The notes under the pieces are model-generated. The model ran no database searches. It was not told the DNA's origin and saw only the letters and a list, made by a program, of their open reading frames with translations. Shown here piece after piece: positions 8,940 through 17,580 of a DNA stretch of 64,000 nt. The DNA is from Acidimicrobiia bacterium (GTDB taxonomy: Bacteria; Actinomycetota; Acidimicrobiia; Acidimicrobiales; Bin134), in contig JAJEGM010000054.1 of NCBI GenBank assembly GCA_022819825.1, positions 1 to 64,000 on the forward strand. The letters run 5' to 3'. The position numbers and the translations under genes are program-made. Position 1 is the first letter of the stretch. Each line of letters begins with the position of its first letter.

Positions 8940-10196
8940 TCAGAAGCTGTTGGGGTCGGCGACTACGGAGTCGGGGACGGGGTGGCGGAAGAGGTCGCTG
9001 GCGTTGGCCCAGCAGATGCGGGCCACCTCGTCGTCGGGGATGCCGGCAAGCTGTTTGCGGAGCAGTTCCTGGGTGTTGGGCCAGGTGGAGTCGGCGTGGG
9101 GGTAGTCGGACTCCACCATCAGGTTCTCCAGGCCGATGTAGTGGCGGTGGTCGAAGGCCGAGGGGTCGTCGATGGCGCAGAACCAGAAGTTTCGGCGCAG
9201 GGTGTCGGCGGGGGAGAGCTCCACGTCGTTCCAGGTGCCGTACATGGAGTCGTACTTGCGGACGTGCTCCAGGCGGTCCAACAGCCCGGCCACCCAGCCG
9301 AGGCCCCCCTCGCTGAGGGCGATCTTGATGTTGGGGAACCGCACCGGGATCTTGGAGTAAAGCCAGTCGACCGCGGCGAACATGGCGTAGCCGAAGAACA
9401 GCACCCCCACGGTGTCGGAGGGGGCGTCGGGGGAGGTGGCCGGCGAGGTGCCCGAGGAGCCGACGTGCAGGCACACCACGGTCTCGGTTTCCTCGCAGGC
9501 GGCCATGATCGGGTCCCAGTGGCCGGAGTGCAGGCTGGGGAACCCCAGAGAGTGGGGGGCCTCGGAGAAGCTGATGGCCTTGTAGCCCCGCTCGGCGTTG
9601 CGGTACACCTCGGCCGCGCCCACCTCGGGGTCGAGGAAATAGGTGAGCTGGCAGGGGATCATGCGGTCGGGACAGGCCCCGGACCACTCCTCGATGTTCC
9701 AGTCGTTCCAGGCCCGCACCGCGGCCAAAGCCAGGTCGGGGTCGTCGGTGAGCTGCTGGAACCGCTGTCCGCAGAAGCCGGGCAAGAACGACGGGAAGCA
9801 CAGCGAGGCGTAGACGCCGTTGAGGTCCATGTCGGCGATCCGGGCGTCGATGTCCCATGAGCCCCGGCGCATGTCCTCGAAGCGGGTAGGTTCGAAGCTG
9901 TACTCGCTGACCGGGCGGCCCACCACCGCGTTGAACCCCACGTTGGGCAGCGAGTGCCCGGCATACAGCCAGGTTTCCGATCCGTCGTCGAGCGTGACCA
10001 CCCGCGGAGCGTCGTCGGCATATTTGGCCGGGAATCGATCGGTGAAGGCGTCAAGAGGCTCCACAATGTGGTCGTCCACCGAGATCATCGGCGTCCACCG
10101 GTCGGCTCGCTCGGGCTCGGGCAGAAACGTGACTTGGCCCTTGACGTGCTGGGTGAAGGAGGTGTCAGCAGTGAGATCGTCGAGCGAGATGGCCAT
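8940..10196 (-). CDS. Amidohydrolase_2-family metal-dependent hydrolase
   Basis: The 418-residue protein opens with ISVDDHIVEP, the variant first metal motif of the amidohydrolase-related (PF04909) TIM-barrel family, and later has CLHVGSSG and VESDYPHAD with further His/Asp ligands. Relatives include decarboxylases such as aminocarboxymuconate-semialdehyde decarboxylase and C-C or C-N hydrolases of aromatic catabolism. It is the upstream gene of an operon with the acyl-CoA ligase. Start ATG at 10196. Specific reaction unknown. Confidence 0.85.
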   Translation of the reverse strand: MAISLDDLTADTSFTQHVKGQVTFLPEPERADRWTPMISVDDHIVEPLDAFTDRFPAKYADDAPRVVTLDDGSETWLYAGHSLPNVGFNAVVGRPVSEYSFEPTRFEDMRRGSWDIDARIADMDLNGVYASLCFPSFLPGFCGQRFQQLTDDPDLALAAVRAWNDWNIEEWSGACPDRMIPCQLTYFLDPEVGAAEVYRNAERGYKAISFSEAPHSLGFPSLHSGHWDPIMAACEETETVVCLHVGSSGTSPATSPDAPSDTVGVLFFGYAMFAAVDWLYSKIPVRFPNIKIALSEGGLGWVAGLLDRLEHVRKYDSMYGTWNDVELSPADTLRRNFWFCAIDDPSAFDHRHYIGLENLMVESDYPHADSTWPNTQELLRKQLAGIPDDEVARICWANASDLFRHPVPDSVVADPNSF

Positions 10197-10214
10197 GTCT
10201 AAGCTTGCCGCGAA

Positions 10215-10673
10215 TCAGCCCGGTTGAGCCACTGAAAGGTGGATTTGCAGATCGGTGAAGCTGGGCGGGCCGAGGCCATCGCTGCAGTGCAGGGCCAAGT
10301 GCCGCTCATCGGTTTCCACGATCATTCCGGCGTTGCCCAGCCACGCCGTTTCCAGTCCGCCCAGATCCCAGGCATTCCACACTTCCAAGCGCCGGACCTG
10401 AGCCCCGAGCACGGTCAGCTCCACCTCGGTCGGGCTGGTGTCGGACCACAGCGAGATGACCTCAGAAACAGCCTCATTGGCCTCGAGGAGACCGTTTACT
10501 GCGGCCAGCTTGACGGCTTGGCGACGGTCGGGGCGGGCGGCAATCCGCTCTATTCGCACCCTGGTGCCCTCCGACACCGCCAACCGCAGCAGCGGCCGGA
10601 CGTCTCGCCCGCGGTGCACCACGGTCTCGGCCCCGTCGGCAAATTGATCGCTGAGCGTGGGGGAGGCGCTCAT
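10215..10673 (-). CDS. Hypothetical protein, coupled to membrane-anchored partner
   Basis: A 152-residue soluble protein that I do not recognise. It contains a RRLEVWNAWDLGGLETAWLG segment and an early VRIERIAARPDRRQAVKLAAVNG helix. Its ATG overlaps the stop of the upstream gene as ATGA, a strong sign of translational coupling and joint function with that membrane-anchored protein. It ends 18 bases before the start of the amidohydrolase gene. Confidence 0.55.
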   Translation of the reverse strand: MSASPTLSDQFADGAETVVHRGRDVRPLLRLAVSEGTRVRIERIAARPDRRQAVKLAAVNGLLEANEAVSEVISLWSDTSPTEVELTVLGAQVRRLEVWNAWDLGGLETAWLGNAGMIVETDERHLALHCSDGLGPPSFTDLQIHLSVAQPG

Positions 10674-11305
10674 GGCTGGGCGAAGGGGTCGAGCCCCTTG
10701 TCTCCCCAGGTGGGGGTGGGCTTGCGCTTGGTGGCCCAGCAGTAGCGCAGCATCGGCTCGGGCAGGTCTAGCTCCTCAATAGTGCTGGTTCGGGGATTGA
10801 AACGCTGGGGGGCTTGCCCTACGGCCATCAGGGTCCGATTGTCCTCGCCGAACACCGCTGAGGATCGGCGCTCGGACAGGTTCTTCCAGTAGCGGCGGCG
10901 CACCGCGGTGATCGACGGCGGGGTACCCCGAGGGGTGAGCTTGAAGATGGATTCACCCGCCTGCCAAGGTCCCGACGACGACGGTTCCTCTGGCTGAGGG
11001 GCAGGGTCGGGAGCGGGGTACTCGGTGGGCTGTTCTGCGGTAGGCCCAAGGGGGACCTCTGGCTGTTGGATGGTGGTGGACTCGGCGGGGAGCGCCGGCA
11101 GATCACTGCGAGCACTCGGCGCTGAAGCGGTGTCGGGAGCCTCTGGAGGTATGGGGGCGTCAACCATCAGCCAGGCGGGCGTGCCGGTGGTGCGGGGTCG
11201 AAAGGAGCGGCGGATGGGCTTGCCCATCCAGTCCAAGATGATGGCCAAGGTGGCCAGCGCCAGCATGATCAGCAGAAAGACAAAGAAGGCGGCAACTGTG
11301 GACAT
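10670..11305 (-). CDS. Hypothetical protein with N-terminal membrane anchor and Pro-rich linker
   Basis: The 211-residue protein has one strong hydrophobic helix at residues about 4-26 (FFVFLLIMLALATLAIIL), then a basic stretch, a Pro/Ala/Glu-rich linker at about 50-115 and a basic C-terminal part with RRRYWKNLSERR. This layout suggests an inner-membrane anchor with a cytoplasmic tail. I know no family for it. It overlaps the 152-residue gene by ATGA. It begins 24 bases downstream of the enoyl-CoA hydratase gene's stop, so all three may be one transcript. Confidence 0.55.
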   Translation of the reverse strand: MSTVAAFFVFLLIMLALATLAIILDWMGKPIRRSFRPRTTGTPAWLMVDAPIPPEAPDTASAPSARSDLPALPAESTTIQQPEVPLGPTAEQPTEYPAPDPAPQPEEPSSSGPWQAGESIFKLTPRGTPPSITAVRRRYWKNLSERRSSAVFGEDNRTLMAVGQAPQRFNPRTSTIEELDLPEPMLRYCWATKRKPTPTWGDKGLDPFAQP

Positions 11306-11329
11306 AGCTCTAGTGGTTGGATTTTACGC

Positions 11330-12127
11330 TCAACGCCCCTGAAAACGGGGGTCGCGGTGCTCGGCGAAAGCGGCCCGTCCCTCGGCAAAATCCTCGCTGG
11401 CCCAGCAATCGGCAATGGCATCCAAGGCTGCCTGGCGATCGCCCCGGCCAGTGGCCGCGTGGATGGACAGCTTGACGGCCCGCAGGGTGAGCGGGGCGTT
11501 GGCCACCAGGCGGGAGCAGAGCTTGTCGACTTCGCGGTCGAGTTCGTCGGCGGGCACCACCGAGTGGGCAAGGCCAATGCAGGCCGCCTCCTCAGCGCTG
11601 ATCCGGTCCCCGGTCATCAAGATGCGCGCCGCGCTGGCATCGCCCACCCGGCCCACAAGCTGCTCGACGCCCTCGATGGGATAACCCACTCCCAGGCGGG
11701 CCGCGGGGATGCCGAACTGCGAGCGGTCGGTGGCCACCAGCAGATCGGCGTGGAGGGCCACCAGTAGCCCCCCTCCGAGGCAGTACCCGTCCACCGCGGC
11801 GATCAGTGGCTTGGTCAGTCGGCCCAGCGCGGCTGGCCCCCGGCTGGTGCGGGCATCGTCGGGTGAGGGGTTGCTGCTCGGTCCCCGAGCGGAGTCCAGG
11901 CTTCCGATGTCGGCGCCAGAGGCGAACGCCCGATCCCCCGCACCGGAGATGACCACCACCCGGATTTCCGGGTCTTGCTCGTAGGCGTCGACAACGGCGG
12001 CTAGCGCCGCGAACATGTCGGTGGTGATGGCGTTGTGCCGCTCAGGATTGTTGAACACAATGCGGCCGAGCGCGCCTTCGACCTCGGCAATCAGCTTGTC
12101 GGTTCCTGTGTCCACAGTCTGGCCCAT
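11330..12127 (-). CDS. Enoyl-CoA hydratase/isomerase (crotonase) family protein
   Basis: The 265-residue protein has the crotonase fold: FASGADIGSLD forms the first half of the oxyanion hole, and DGYCLGGGLLVALHADLLVAT the second, followed by FGIPAARLGVGYPIEG. It likely hydrates or isomerises an acyl-CoA in the cytoplasm. It diverges from the CaiB-type CoA-transferase with only 17 bases between starts. A TACTAC -10-like hexamer ends seven bases before the ATG, so the mRNA may be leaderless. Exact substrate not assignable. Confidence 0.88.
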   Translation of the reverse strand: MGQTVDTGTDKLIAEVEGALGRIVFNNPERHNAITTDMFAALAAVVDAYEQDPEIRVVVISGAGDRAFASGADIGSLDSARGPSSNPSPDDARTSRGPAALGRLTKPLIAAVDGYCLGGGLLVALHADLLVATDRSQFGIPAARLGVGYPIEGVEQLVGRVGDASAARILMTGDRISAEEAACIGLAHSVVPADELDREVDKLCSRLVANAPLTLRAVKLSIHAATGRGDRQAALDAIADCWASEDFAEGRAAFAEHRDPRFQGR

Positions 12128-12144
12128 GGGGTAGTAGTAGCACG

Positions 12145-13317
12145 ATGGCCCTGTACGACCGAGCCGAGACGGGAAATGGGCCGCTAGCTGGCCTGCGGGT
12201 GGTCGATCTCACCAGGGCCCGGGCTGGCCCGACTTGTACCCGACAGCTGGCCGACATGGGGGCCGAGGTGATCCGCGTCGTCGAGCCCAGTCCCTATTCC
12301 CTGGGCGGATCCGACACCTACAACCTTCAGCGCAACAAGCGGTCGATGAGACTGGACTTGACCGACGACCGGGCCCGGGAGGCGTTTTTCCGGCTGGCTG
12401 ATCGGGCCGATGTGGTGGTGGAGAACTATCGGCCGGCGGTGAAAGACCGCCTGGGCATCGGATACGAGGTGTTGTCGGCCCGCAACCCCCGACTGGTGTA
12501 CGCCAGCCTGTCGGGGTTCGGACAAGAAGGGCCGTATGCCAACCGCCCAGGAGTGGACCAGATCGCCCAAGGGCTGAGCGGGCTGATGAGCGTGACCGGG
12601 CCACCGGGGAGCGGGCCCTGGCGGGTGGGGATTGCCATCTCCGACACGGCGGCGGGGACGTTTCTCACCCAGGGGGTATTGGCCGCGCTGTTGGCGCGAG
12701 AGCGCACCGGGCGGGGCCAGTGGGTCCACACGTCGCTGCTGGAAGCGGCCATCAACTTCATGGACTTCCAAGCGGTGCGCTGGCTGACCGACGGCGAGGT
12801 CCCACCCCAAGAGGGCAACAACCATCCCACCATCGTGCCGATGGGCATGTTCGCCACTGCCGACGGGCACGTCAACGTGGCCCCGATGTCCCGGTGGGAG
12901 ACCTTCGCCGAGGCGCTGGGCGCTCCCGAGCTGGTGGCCGATCCCCGATTCGCCGACCGCGACGCCCGCACGGCCCACCGCATCGAATTGGATGAGATAA
13001 TCGAGCAGCGCTTGGCCACCGCCACCACCGCCGAATGGGTGGAGCGGCTCAACGCCGCGGGGTGTCCTTGCGGACCGGTGCTGGCGGTGGACGAGACGTT
13101 CGCCGACCCTCAAGTGGAGCACCTGAACATCTTCTCGATGGTTCCCGACCCCGATGGCGGCGAGCTGGCAGTGCTGCGGCTTCCCCTCACCTTCTCTGAC
13201 ACCCCGGCTGCGGTGGGCGCCGGTCCCGTCCACCCTGGTCACCACACGCAGGAGATCCTCGCCGAGCTGGGCTACGACGACGCCGAGATAGATGTGCTGA
13301 CAGTCGGCACCGACTGA
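12145..13317 (+). CDS. CaiB/BaiF family (class III) CoA-transferase
   Basis: The 390-residue protein fits PF02515. It starts with LAGLRVVDLTRARAGPTCTRQLADMGAEVI, and has GFGQEGPYANRPGVDQIAQG, where D138 matches the aspartate that forms the acyl-CoA anhydride intermediate in formyl-CoA transferase. These enzymes move CoA between carboxylic acids. The ATG at 12145 follows a TAGTAG box by seven bases. It is divergent from the crotonase gene and convergent with the nucleoside hydrolase gene. Confidence 0.92.
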   Translation: MALYDRAETGNGPLAGLRVVDLTRARAGPTCTRQLADMGAEVIRVVEPSPYSLGGSDTYNLQRNKRSMRLDLTDDRAREAFFRLADRADVVVENYRPAVKDRLGIGYEVLSARNPRLVYASLSGFGQEGPYANRPGVDQIAQGLSGLMSVTGPPGSGPWRVGIAISDTAAGTFLTQGVLAALLARERTGRGQWVHTSLLEAAINFMDFQAVRWLTDGEVPPQEGNNHPTIVPMGMFATADGHVNVAPMSRWETFAEALGAPELVADPRFADRDARTAHRIELDEIIEQRLATATTAEWVERLNAAGCPCGPVLAVDETFADPQVEHLNIFSMVPDPDGGELAVLRLPLTFSDTPAAVGAGPVHPGHHTQEILAELGYDDAEIDVLTVGTD

Positions 13318-13329
13318 CCCTGTCCGCGG

Positions 13330-14286
13330 CTAGGGCAGGCGGGCGAGGAGGTCCAAGAGCAGGGCGTAGAAGCCGTCGGGGTCCACTTCGGTGATGAACT
13401 GGCAGTTGGGGGGTCGATCGGTGACGTCCCACCAGTCCACCACGGTCATGCCCGTAGTAAGGGGGGATTGGGTCTCCACCTCCACGTTGCAGTGGCGCCC
13501 GCCGTAGAGGTCGGGGCGCAGGAGGTAGGCGATCACGTTGGGATCGTGCAGAGGACCGCCGAAGGTGCCGTATTTGTCCACGTCGAAGCGCTCGTAGAAG
13601 TCCAGCATTCCCGCAGCGGCTGCCCCGGAGCGATTGCCCAGGGCCCGTACTTGGTTTATCCAGGCGTCGGTCATCAGCGCCTTGTGGGTTACGTCAAGGG
13701 GGAGCATGGTGACCGGGGCACCGCAGTGGAGGACGATCTGAGCGGCGTCGGGGTCGACGAACACGTTGAACTCCGCGGCAGGGGTGGTGTTGCCCCCGCC
13801 GAAGAACCCGCCGCCCATGCACACGATCTCCCGAATGTGCTTGGCTGCCTCCGGGGCGGTCTCCAGCACAGTGGCCACATTCGTCATCGGCCCCACCGGG
13901 CAGATGGTGATCTCCCGCTCCCCAGCGGCCAAGAGCGTCTCGATCATCCAGTCCACCGCGTGCTGGGGTTGCAGTGGAGTAACAGGATCGGGCAAGTCGG
14001 CACCGTCGATGCCGGTTTTGCCGTGGACGTGCTCAGCGGTCACCAGATCTCGGCGCAGGGGGCGGTCGCAGCCGGCGAACACGGGGACGTCGGTGCGTCC
14101 GGCCAGCTCCACCAGGATGAGGGCGTTGCGGGCGGTCAGGTCCAAGGGCACGTTTCCGGCCACCGCGGTGACGCCCAGTACTTCGAGCTCGGGGGAGGCC
14201 AATGCGGCCAGGATGGCGATGGCGTCGTCTTGGCCAGGGTCGGTGTCGATGATGATCGGGCGGGGAATGGTGGATTGGTCGCTCAT
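13330..14286 (-). CDS. Inosine/uridine-preferring nucleoside hydrolase family protein
   Basis: The 318-residue protein has the calcium-binding signature DTDPGQDD at residues 14-21 of the IU-NH family (PF01156), then GVTAVAGNVPLDLTARNAL and a later FNVFVDPDAAQIVLHCG. It should cleave the N-glycosidic bond of ribonucleosides for salvage. The start ATG overlaps the gatD stop as ATGA, giving the order murT-gatD-nucleoside hydrolase with coupled translation. This partner is unusual for the cell-wall pair; relation may be only transcriptional. Confidence 0.9.
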   Translation of the reverse strand: MSDQSTIPRPIIIDTDPGQDDAIAILAALASPELEVLGVTAVAGNVPLDLTARNALILVELAGRTDVPVFAGCDRPLRRDLVTAEHVHGKTGIDGADLPDPVTPLQPQHAVDWMIETLLAAGEREITICPVGPMTNVATVLETAPEAAKHIREIVCMGGGFFGGGNTTPAAEFNVFVDPDAAQIVLHCGAPVTMLPLDVTHKALMTDAWINQVRALGNRSGAAAAGMLDFYERFDVDKYGTFGGPLHDPNVIAYLLRPDLYGGRHCNVEVETQSPLTTGMTVVDWWDVTDRPPNCQFITEVDPDGFYALLLDLLARLP

Positions 14287-15029
14287 CGCCTTCGTCCTGC
14301 TCTGGTAGCGGCCGCCCCGTGGGCCGCCGCTTCAAGTTCGTCGTCCAGAGGCTCCAAGTCCACCCCAAAGCCGGCGTGCTCCAGAGCCCAGCCCAGCAGA
14401 GTATCGGCCATCCAGGGATTCTTGGGCAGGAGCGGTCCGTGCAGGTATGTGCCGAGGCACCGACCGGCCACCGCCCCCTCACAGCCATCGTCCCCGTTGT
14501 TGCCGTGCCCCCGGCGCACGTGGCCAAGCGGCGTACATCCCCCGCCCAGATGGGTGCGTCCGGCGTGGTTCTCATAGCCGACCACCGTGCGGGTCTGACC
14601 GCCCAGAGTCACGTCCAGCACGACGTCGCCGATGAGGCGGCTGCTTCCCGCAGTGGTCTCCAAATCCAACAGCCCGATACCGGGCATTCGCCGGCCGTCG
14701 GCGTCGGAGTAGCCGTGGCCCAAGAGCTGATAGCCGCCGCACACTCCCAGCACGACGGCGCCGTCGTGGGCAGCGTGGCGCAGCGGATCGGCCTTTTGGA
14801 CTAGGTCCTCGGCCACCAGCATCTGGTCGCGGTCTTGGCCACCGCCCAGGTAGTAGAGATGGCAATCGCTGGGGATGGGATCACCAAGCCCGACTTCCAC
14901 CACCTCCAGAGACAGCACCCGCCATTCCAGGCGGCGCTGGAACACAGCGATGTTCCCCCGGTCGGCATAGATGTTCAGGTGATCCGGGTACAGGTGGCAG
15001 AGCCTGACGGCGGGCTGGCCGGTACTCAT
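14283..15029 (-). CDS. gatD: Lipid II isoglutaminyl synthase, glutaminase subunit GatD
   Basis: The 248-residue protein is a CobB/CobQ-like class I glutamine amidotransferase. Catalytic C97 lies in VVLGVCGGYQLLG and the partner histidine H197 in GTYLHGPLLPKNP, as in Staphylococcus aureus GatD. GatD frees ammonia from glutamine and MurT uses it to amidate D-Glu of lipid II. The start is ATG 15029, preceded by GGGAGG and overlapping the murT stop as ATGA; a TTG four codons upstream is less likely. Cytoplasmic complex with MurT. Confidence 0.95.
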   Translation of the reverse strand: MSTGQPAVRLCHLYPDHLNIYADRGNIAVFQRRLEWRVLSLEVVEVGLGDPIPSDCHLYYLGGGQDRDQMLVAEDLVQKADPLRHAAHDGAVVLGVCGGYQLLGHGYSDADGRRMPGIGLLDLETTAGSSRLIGDVVLDVTLGGQTRTVVGYENHAGRTHLGGGCTPLGHVRRGHGNNGDDGCEGAVAGRCLGTYLHGPLLPKNPWMADTLLGWALEHAGFGVDLEPLDDELEAAAHGAAATRAGRRR

Positions 15030-16411
15030 CGATCCTCCCAAAAGGAGGGGACGAGCCCCCGGTCGGCCAGCACAGCCTGGAACTCGAGCAGCGCGGTGTA
15101 GGTGGGGAGCACGTAGAGATCGCCAGTGGGACTGCTGGACTGCAAAGCGGCGTTGAGAGCGGCGGGTACCGAGGGAACCACCGACAGCCGGTCGGGTTCC
15201 AACCCGGCGTAGCGGAATCGCAGCGCCATGTCGTAGGCCCGGTCACCGCTCACCGTGAGCGACGCCAGCCGGCCGCCGTCCAGCAGCAGCTCGTAGTCAA
15301 CGTCCCAGATCCACGAAACGTCTTGCCCGTCGGCGGTGCGATCGTTGAGCAGCACCAACAGGTGCAGGGGGTGGTCTTCCAGCAACATGGTGCGAATGTT
15401 CTCGTTGGCCCCGGCCGGGTTCTTGGCCAGCAGCGTGGTCACTTTGACCTTGCCGATCTGGGTGCGCTCGGCCCGTCCGAATGCAGCCTCCCGTTTGGCC
15501 AGCGCGGGGCCGATGGTTTCTGGGGCCAGGTTGAGGGCGACCGCGGTGGCGGTGGCGGCGAGGGCGTTGTAGGAGTTGTGCATGCCCGGCAAGCGCAGCG
15601 ACAGCTCAATCGGGCCCTGAGGGGTGGCGATGGCCAGCCGCTGGCCGTCCAACCCGTGCAACTCCACCCGGGTGGCTCTTACATCAGGCTGGACTCGGGC
15701 CAAACCGCACTCCGAACAGGACCAACGGCCGAGGTGGGCGATGGTGACCATTTCGTAGTGCAGCGAAGCGCCGCAGTGGCGGCATTCGGTGGTATCGGCC
15801 GCGTGAGGCAGGCGGTCACGGCCCACCCGGGGGTCTTCGATGCCGTATGACACGGAGTTGGGGTGCCGGGCGGCAATTTCGGCCACCGCAGGATCGTCGG
15901 CGTTGTAGATCACGGTTGCGGCTGGGTCGAGCTCGGCCACTGCGTCCCGCCAGCGATCCACCAAGTGTTCGAGTTCGCCGTAGCGGTCGAGCTGGTCCCG
16001 GAAGAGGTTCATCAGGGTGACTACCCGCGGCCTGGTCTGGGCCATCAGCCTCGGCAGAGCGGCTTCGTCCACTTCAAACAGGGCTAATTCGGCGCCCTCA
16101 GAGTTGAGCAGTGCGGTGGCCACCCCACGCTCCAGATTGGAGCCGGCGGTATTGGCCACCACTCGGGTTCCCGAAGCATCGAGGGCGGCCCGAACCAGCC
16201 GGGCGGTGGTGGTCTTGCCATTGGTTCCCGAAAGGAGGACCACGCCGCCGGGGACGGCCAGGGCCATCTCTGCGGTGGCCTCCGGTCGCAATCGATTCAG
16301 CAGCAGACCGGGAATGGTGGTGCCTCCGCCCCGTCCAAGCTTCTGGGACAGCCGTCCTGCACCTCGGGCCGCACTGGCGGCCAATCCCTGAGGCAGCGAC
16401 GGCATCCTCAT
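15026..16411 (-). CDS. murT: Lipid II isoglutaminyl synthase, Mur-ligase subunit MurT
   Basis: The 461-residue protein has the Mur-ligase ATP loop SGTNGKTTT at 61-69, the central domain with NLFRDQLDRYGELE, a four-cysteine zinc ribbon (C210, C213, C232, C235) and the C-terminal DUF1727 domain. MurT activates D-Glu of lipid II with ATP for amidation by ammonia from GatD. The ribbon is characteristic of MurT and absent from MurC-F. The pair is typical of Gram-positive bacteria, including Actinobacteria. An AT-rich stretch with TAATAC lies just before the ATG at 16411. Confidence 0.95.
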   Translation of the reverse strand: MRMPSLPQGLAASAARGAGRLSQKLGRGGGTTIPGLLLNRLRPEATAEMALAVPGGVVLLSGTNGKTTTARLVRAALDASGTRVVANTAGSNLERGVATALLNSEGAELALFEVDEAALPRLMAQTRPRVVTLMNLFRDQLDRYGELEHLVDRWRDAVAELDPAATVIYNADDPAVAEIAARHPNSVSYGIEDPRVGRDRLPHAADTTECRHCGASLHYEMVTIAHLGRWSCSECGLARVQPDVRATRVELHGLDGQRLAIATPQGPIELSLRLPGMHNSYNALAATATAVALNLAPETIGPALAKREAAFGRAERTQIGKVKVTTLLAKNPAGANENIRTMLLEDHPLHLLVLLNDRTADGQDVSWIWDVDYELLLDGGRLASLTVSGDRAYDMALRFRYAGLEPDRLSVVPSVPAALNAALQSSSPTGDLYVLPTYTALLEFQAVLADRGLVPSFWEDR

Positions 16412-16423
16412 AGTTATGTATTA

Positions 16424-17554
16424 CTACCGAAAGCGTCGGAAGAACTCGCGGATGTCTTGCGCCAGCGCTTCGGGTTCCTCCATGGCGGCGAAGTGCCCTC
16501 CCTCGGCCATGTCGGACCAGTGGACGATGTTGTAGTTGTCCTCCAACCAGCGCCGAGGGGCCTGCATGATCTCCATGGGAAAGCTGGCCATCCCCAGAGG
16601 GGTGCTGAGAGGGCCGCCCAATCCGGCTGCACCAGGGCGCAGCGTCTCGTAGTACATGCGGGCCGACGATCCTCCGGTGGCCGTGAACCAGTACAGGGAG
16701 ATGTTGGTGAGGAGTCGGTCCCGGCTCACCGCCGATTCGATGGTGCCGTCGTTGTCGGTCCAGGCCAGGAATTTTTCGGCGATCCAGGCCAGCTGCCCGA
16801 CGGCGGAGTCGGTCAGGCCATAGGCCAGAGTCTGGGGCTTGGTGCTCTGGATCTGCATGTAGCCCGCGCCCTCGGTGAAATAGAGGTTGGCGCGGCCCAA
16901 CCCGGCCTGCTCTGCCTCGGTGAGCTCGCCGGGCCCACCCTCTGGTGCCGTGGCGAACAAGAAGTTCACATGGACGGCCTCGCAGTGTTCGGGGTCACAG
17001 CGCCCAATGTTCTGGGAGACCATCGAGCCCCAATCACCCCCCTGGGCCCCGTAGCGGTCGTATCCCAAACGTCCCATCAGTTCGGAAAATGCCTTGGCAG
17101 TGCGGACGGTGTCCCATCCCCGGTCGGCGGTTGGCCCCGAAAAGCCGTAGCCAGGAAGCGATGGGGCGATCACATGGAAGGCATCGGCGGGGTCATCGGG
17201 CTCGGTGAGCAGTCCGATTATGTCGAGGAATTCCACGATCGTTCCGGGCCATCCGTGGCTGATGATCAGCGGATAGGCGTCGGGATGGGAGGAGCGCTGG
17301 TGGATGAAGTGGATGTTCTGGCCGTCGATGGCGGTGGTGTAGTGGTCGAGCTCGTTCAACTCCGCTTCCGCGGCCCGCCAGTCGTACTCGTCGGCCCAGT
17401 AGCGGGCCAGTTCCTGGATGTAGCCCATCTCTGCGCCGTAGTCCCAGCCGGCGTCGGGGAGCTGATCGGGCCAACGAGCATCCCTCAAGCGGCGTTGAAG
17501 GTCTTCCAGCGCAGCGTCGGATATTTCGACGGTGAACGGGGTGATCTCGGACAT
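16424..17554 (-). CDS. Epoxide hydrolase, alpha/beta-hydrolase with EHN domain
   Basis: The 376-residue protein begins with the epoxide hydrolase N-terminal region (ITPFTVEISDAALEDLQRRLRDARWPDQ region, PF06441). It has the oxyanion motif HGWPG at 100-104, the nucleophile D174 in GAQGGDWGS and a late histidine in EGGHFAAMEEPE. Such enzymes open epoxides to diols via an ester intermediate on the aspartate. AGGAG lies before the ATG at 17554. The gene sits between trpS and murT on the same strand without evident functional link. Confidence 0.9.
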   Translation of the reverse strand: MSEITPFTVEISDAALEDLQRRLRDARWPDQLPDAGWDYGAEMGYIQELARYWADEYDWRAAEAELNELDHYTTAIDGQNIHFIHQRSSHPDAYPLIISHGWPGTIVEFLDIIGLLTEPDDPADAFHVIAPSLPGYGFSGPTADRGWDTVRTAKAFSELMGRLGYDRYGAQGGDWGSMVSQNIGRCDPEHCEAVHVNFLFATAPEGGPGELTEAEQAGLGRANLYFTEGAGYMQIQSTKPQTLAYGLTDSAVGQLAWIAEKFLAWTDNDGTIESAVSRDRLLTNISLYWFTATGGSSARMYYETLRPGAAGLGGPLSTPLGMASFPMEIMQAPRRWLEDNYNIVHWSDMAEGGHFAAMEEPEALAQDIREFFRRFR

Positions 17555-17580
17555 GGGACTCCTCAGGTCGGTGCTTGGTA

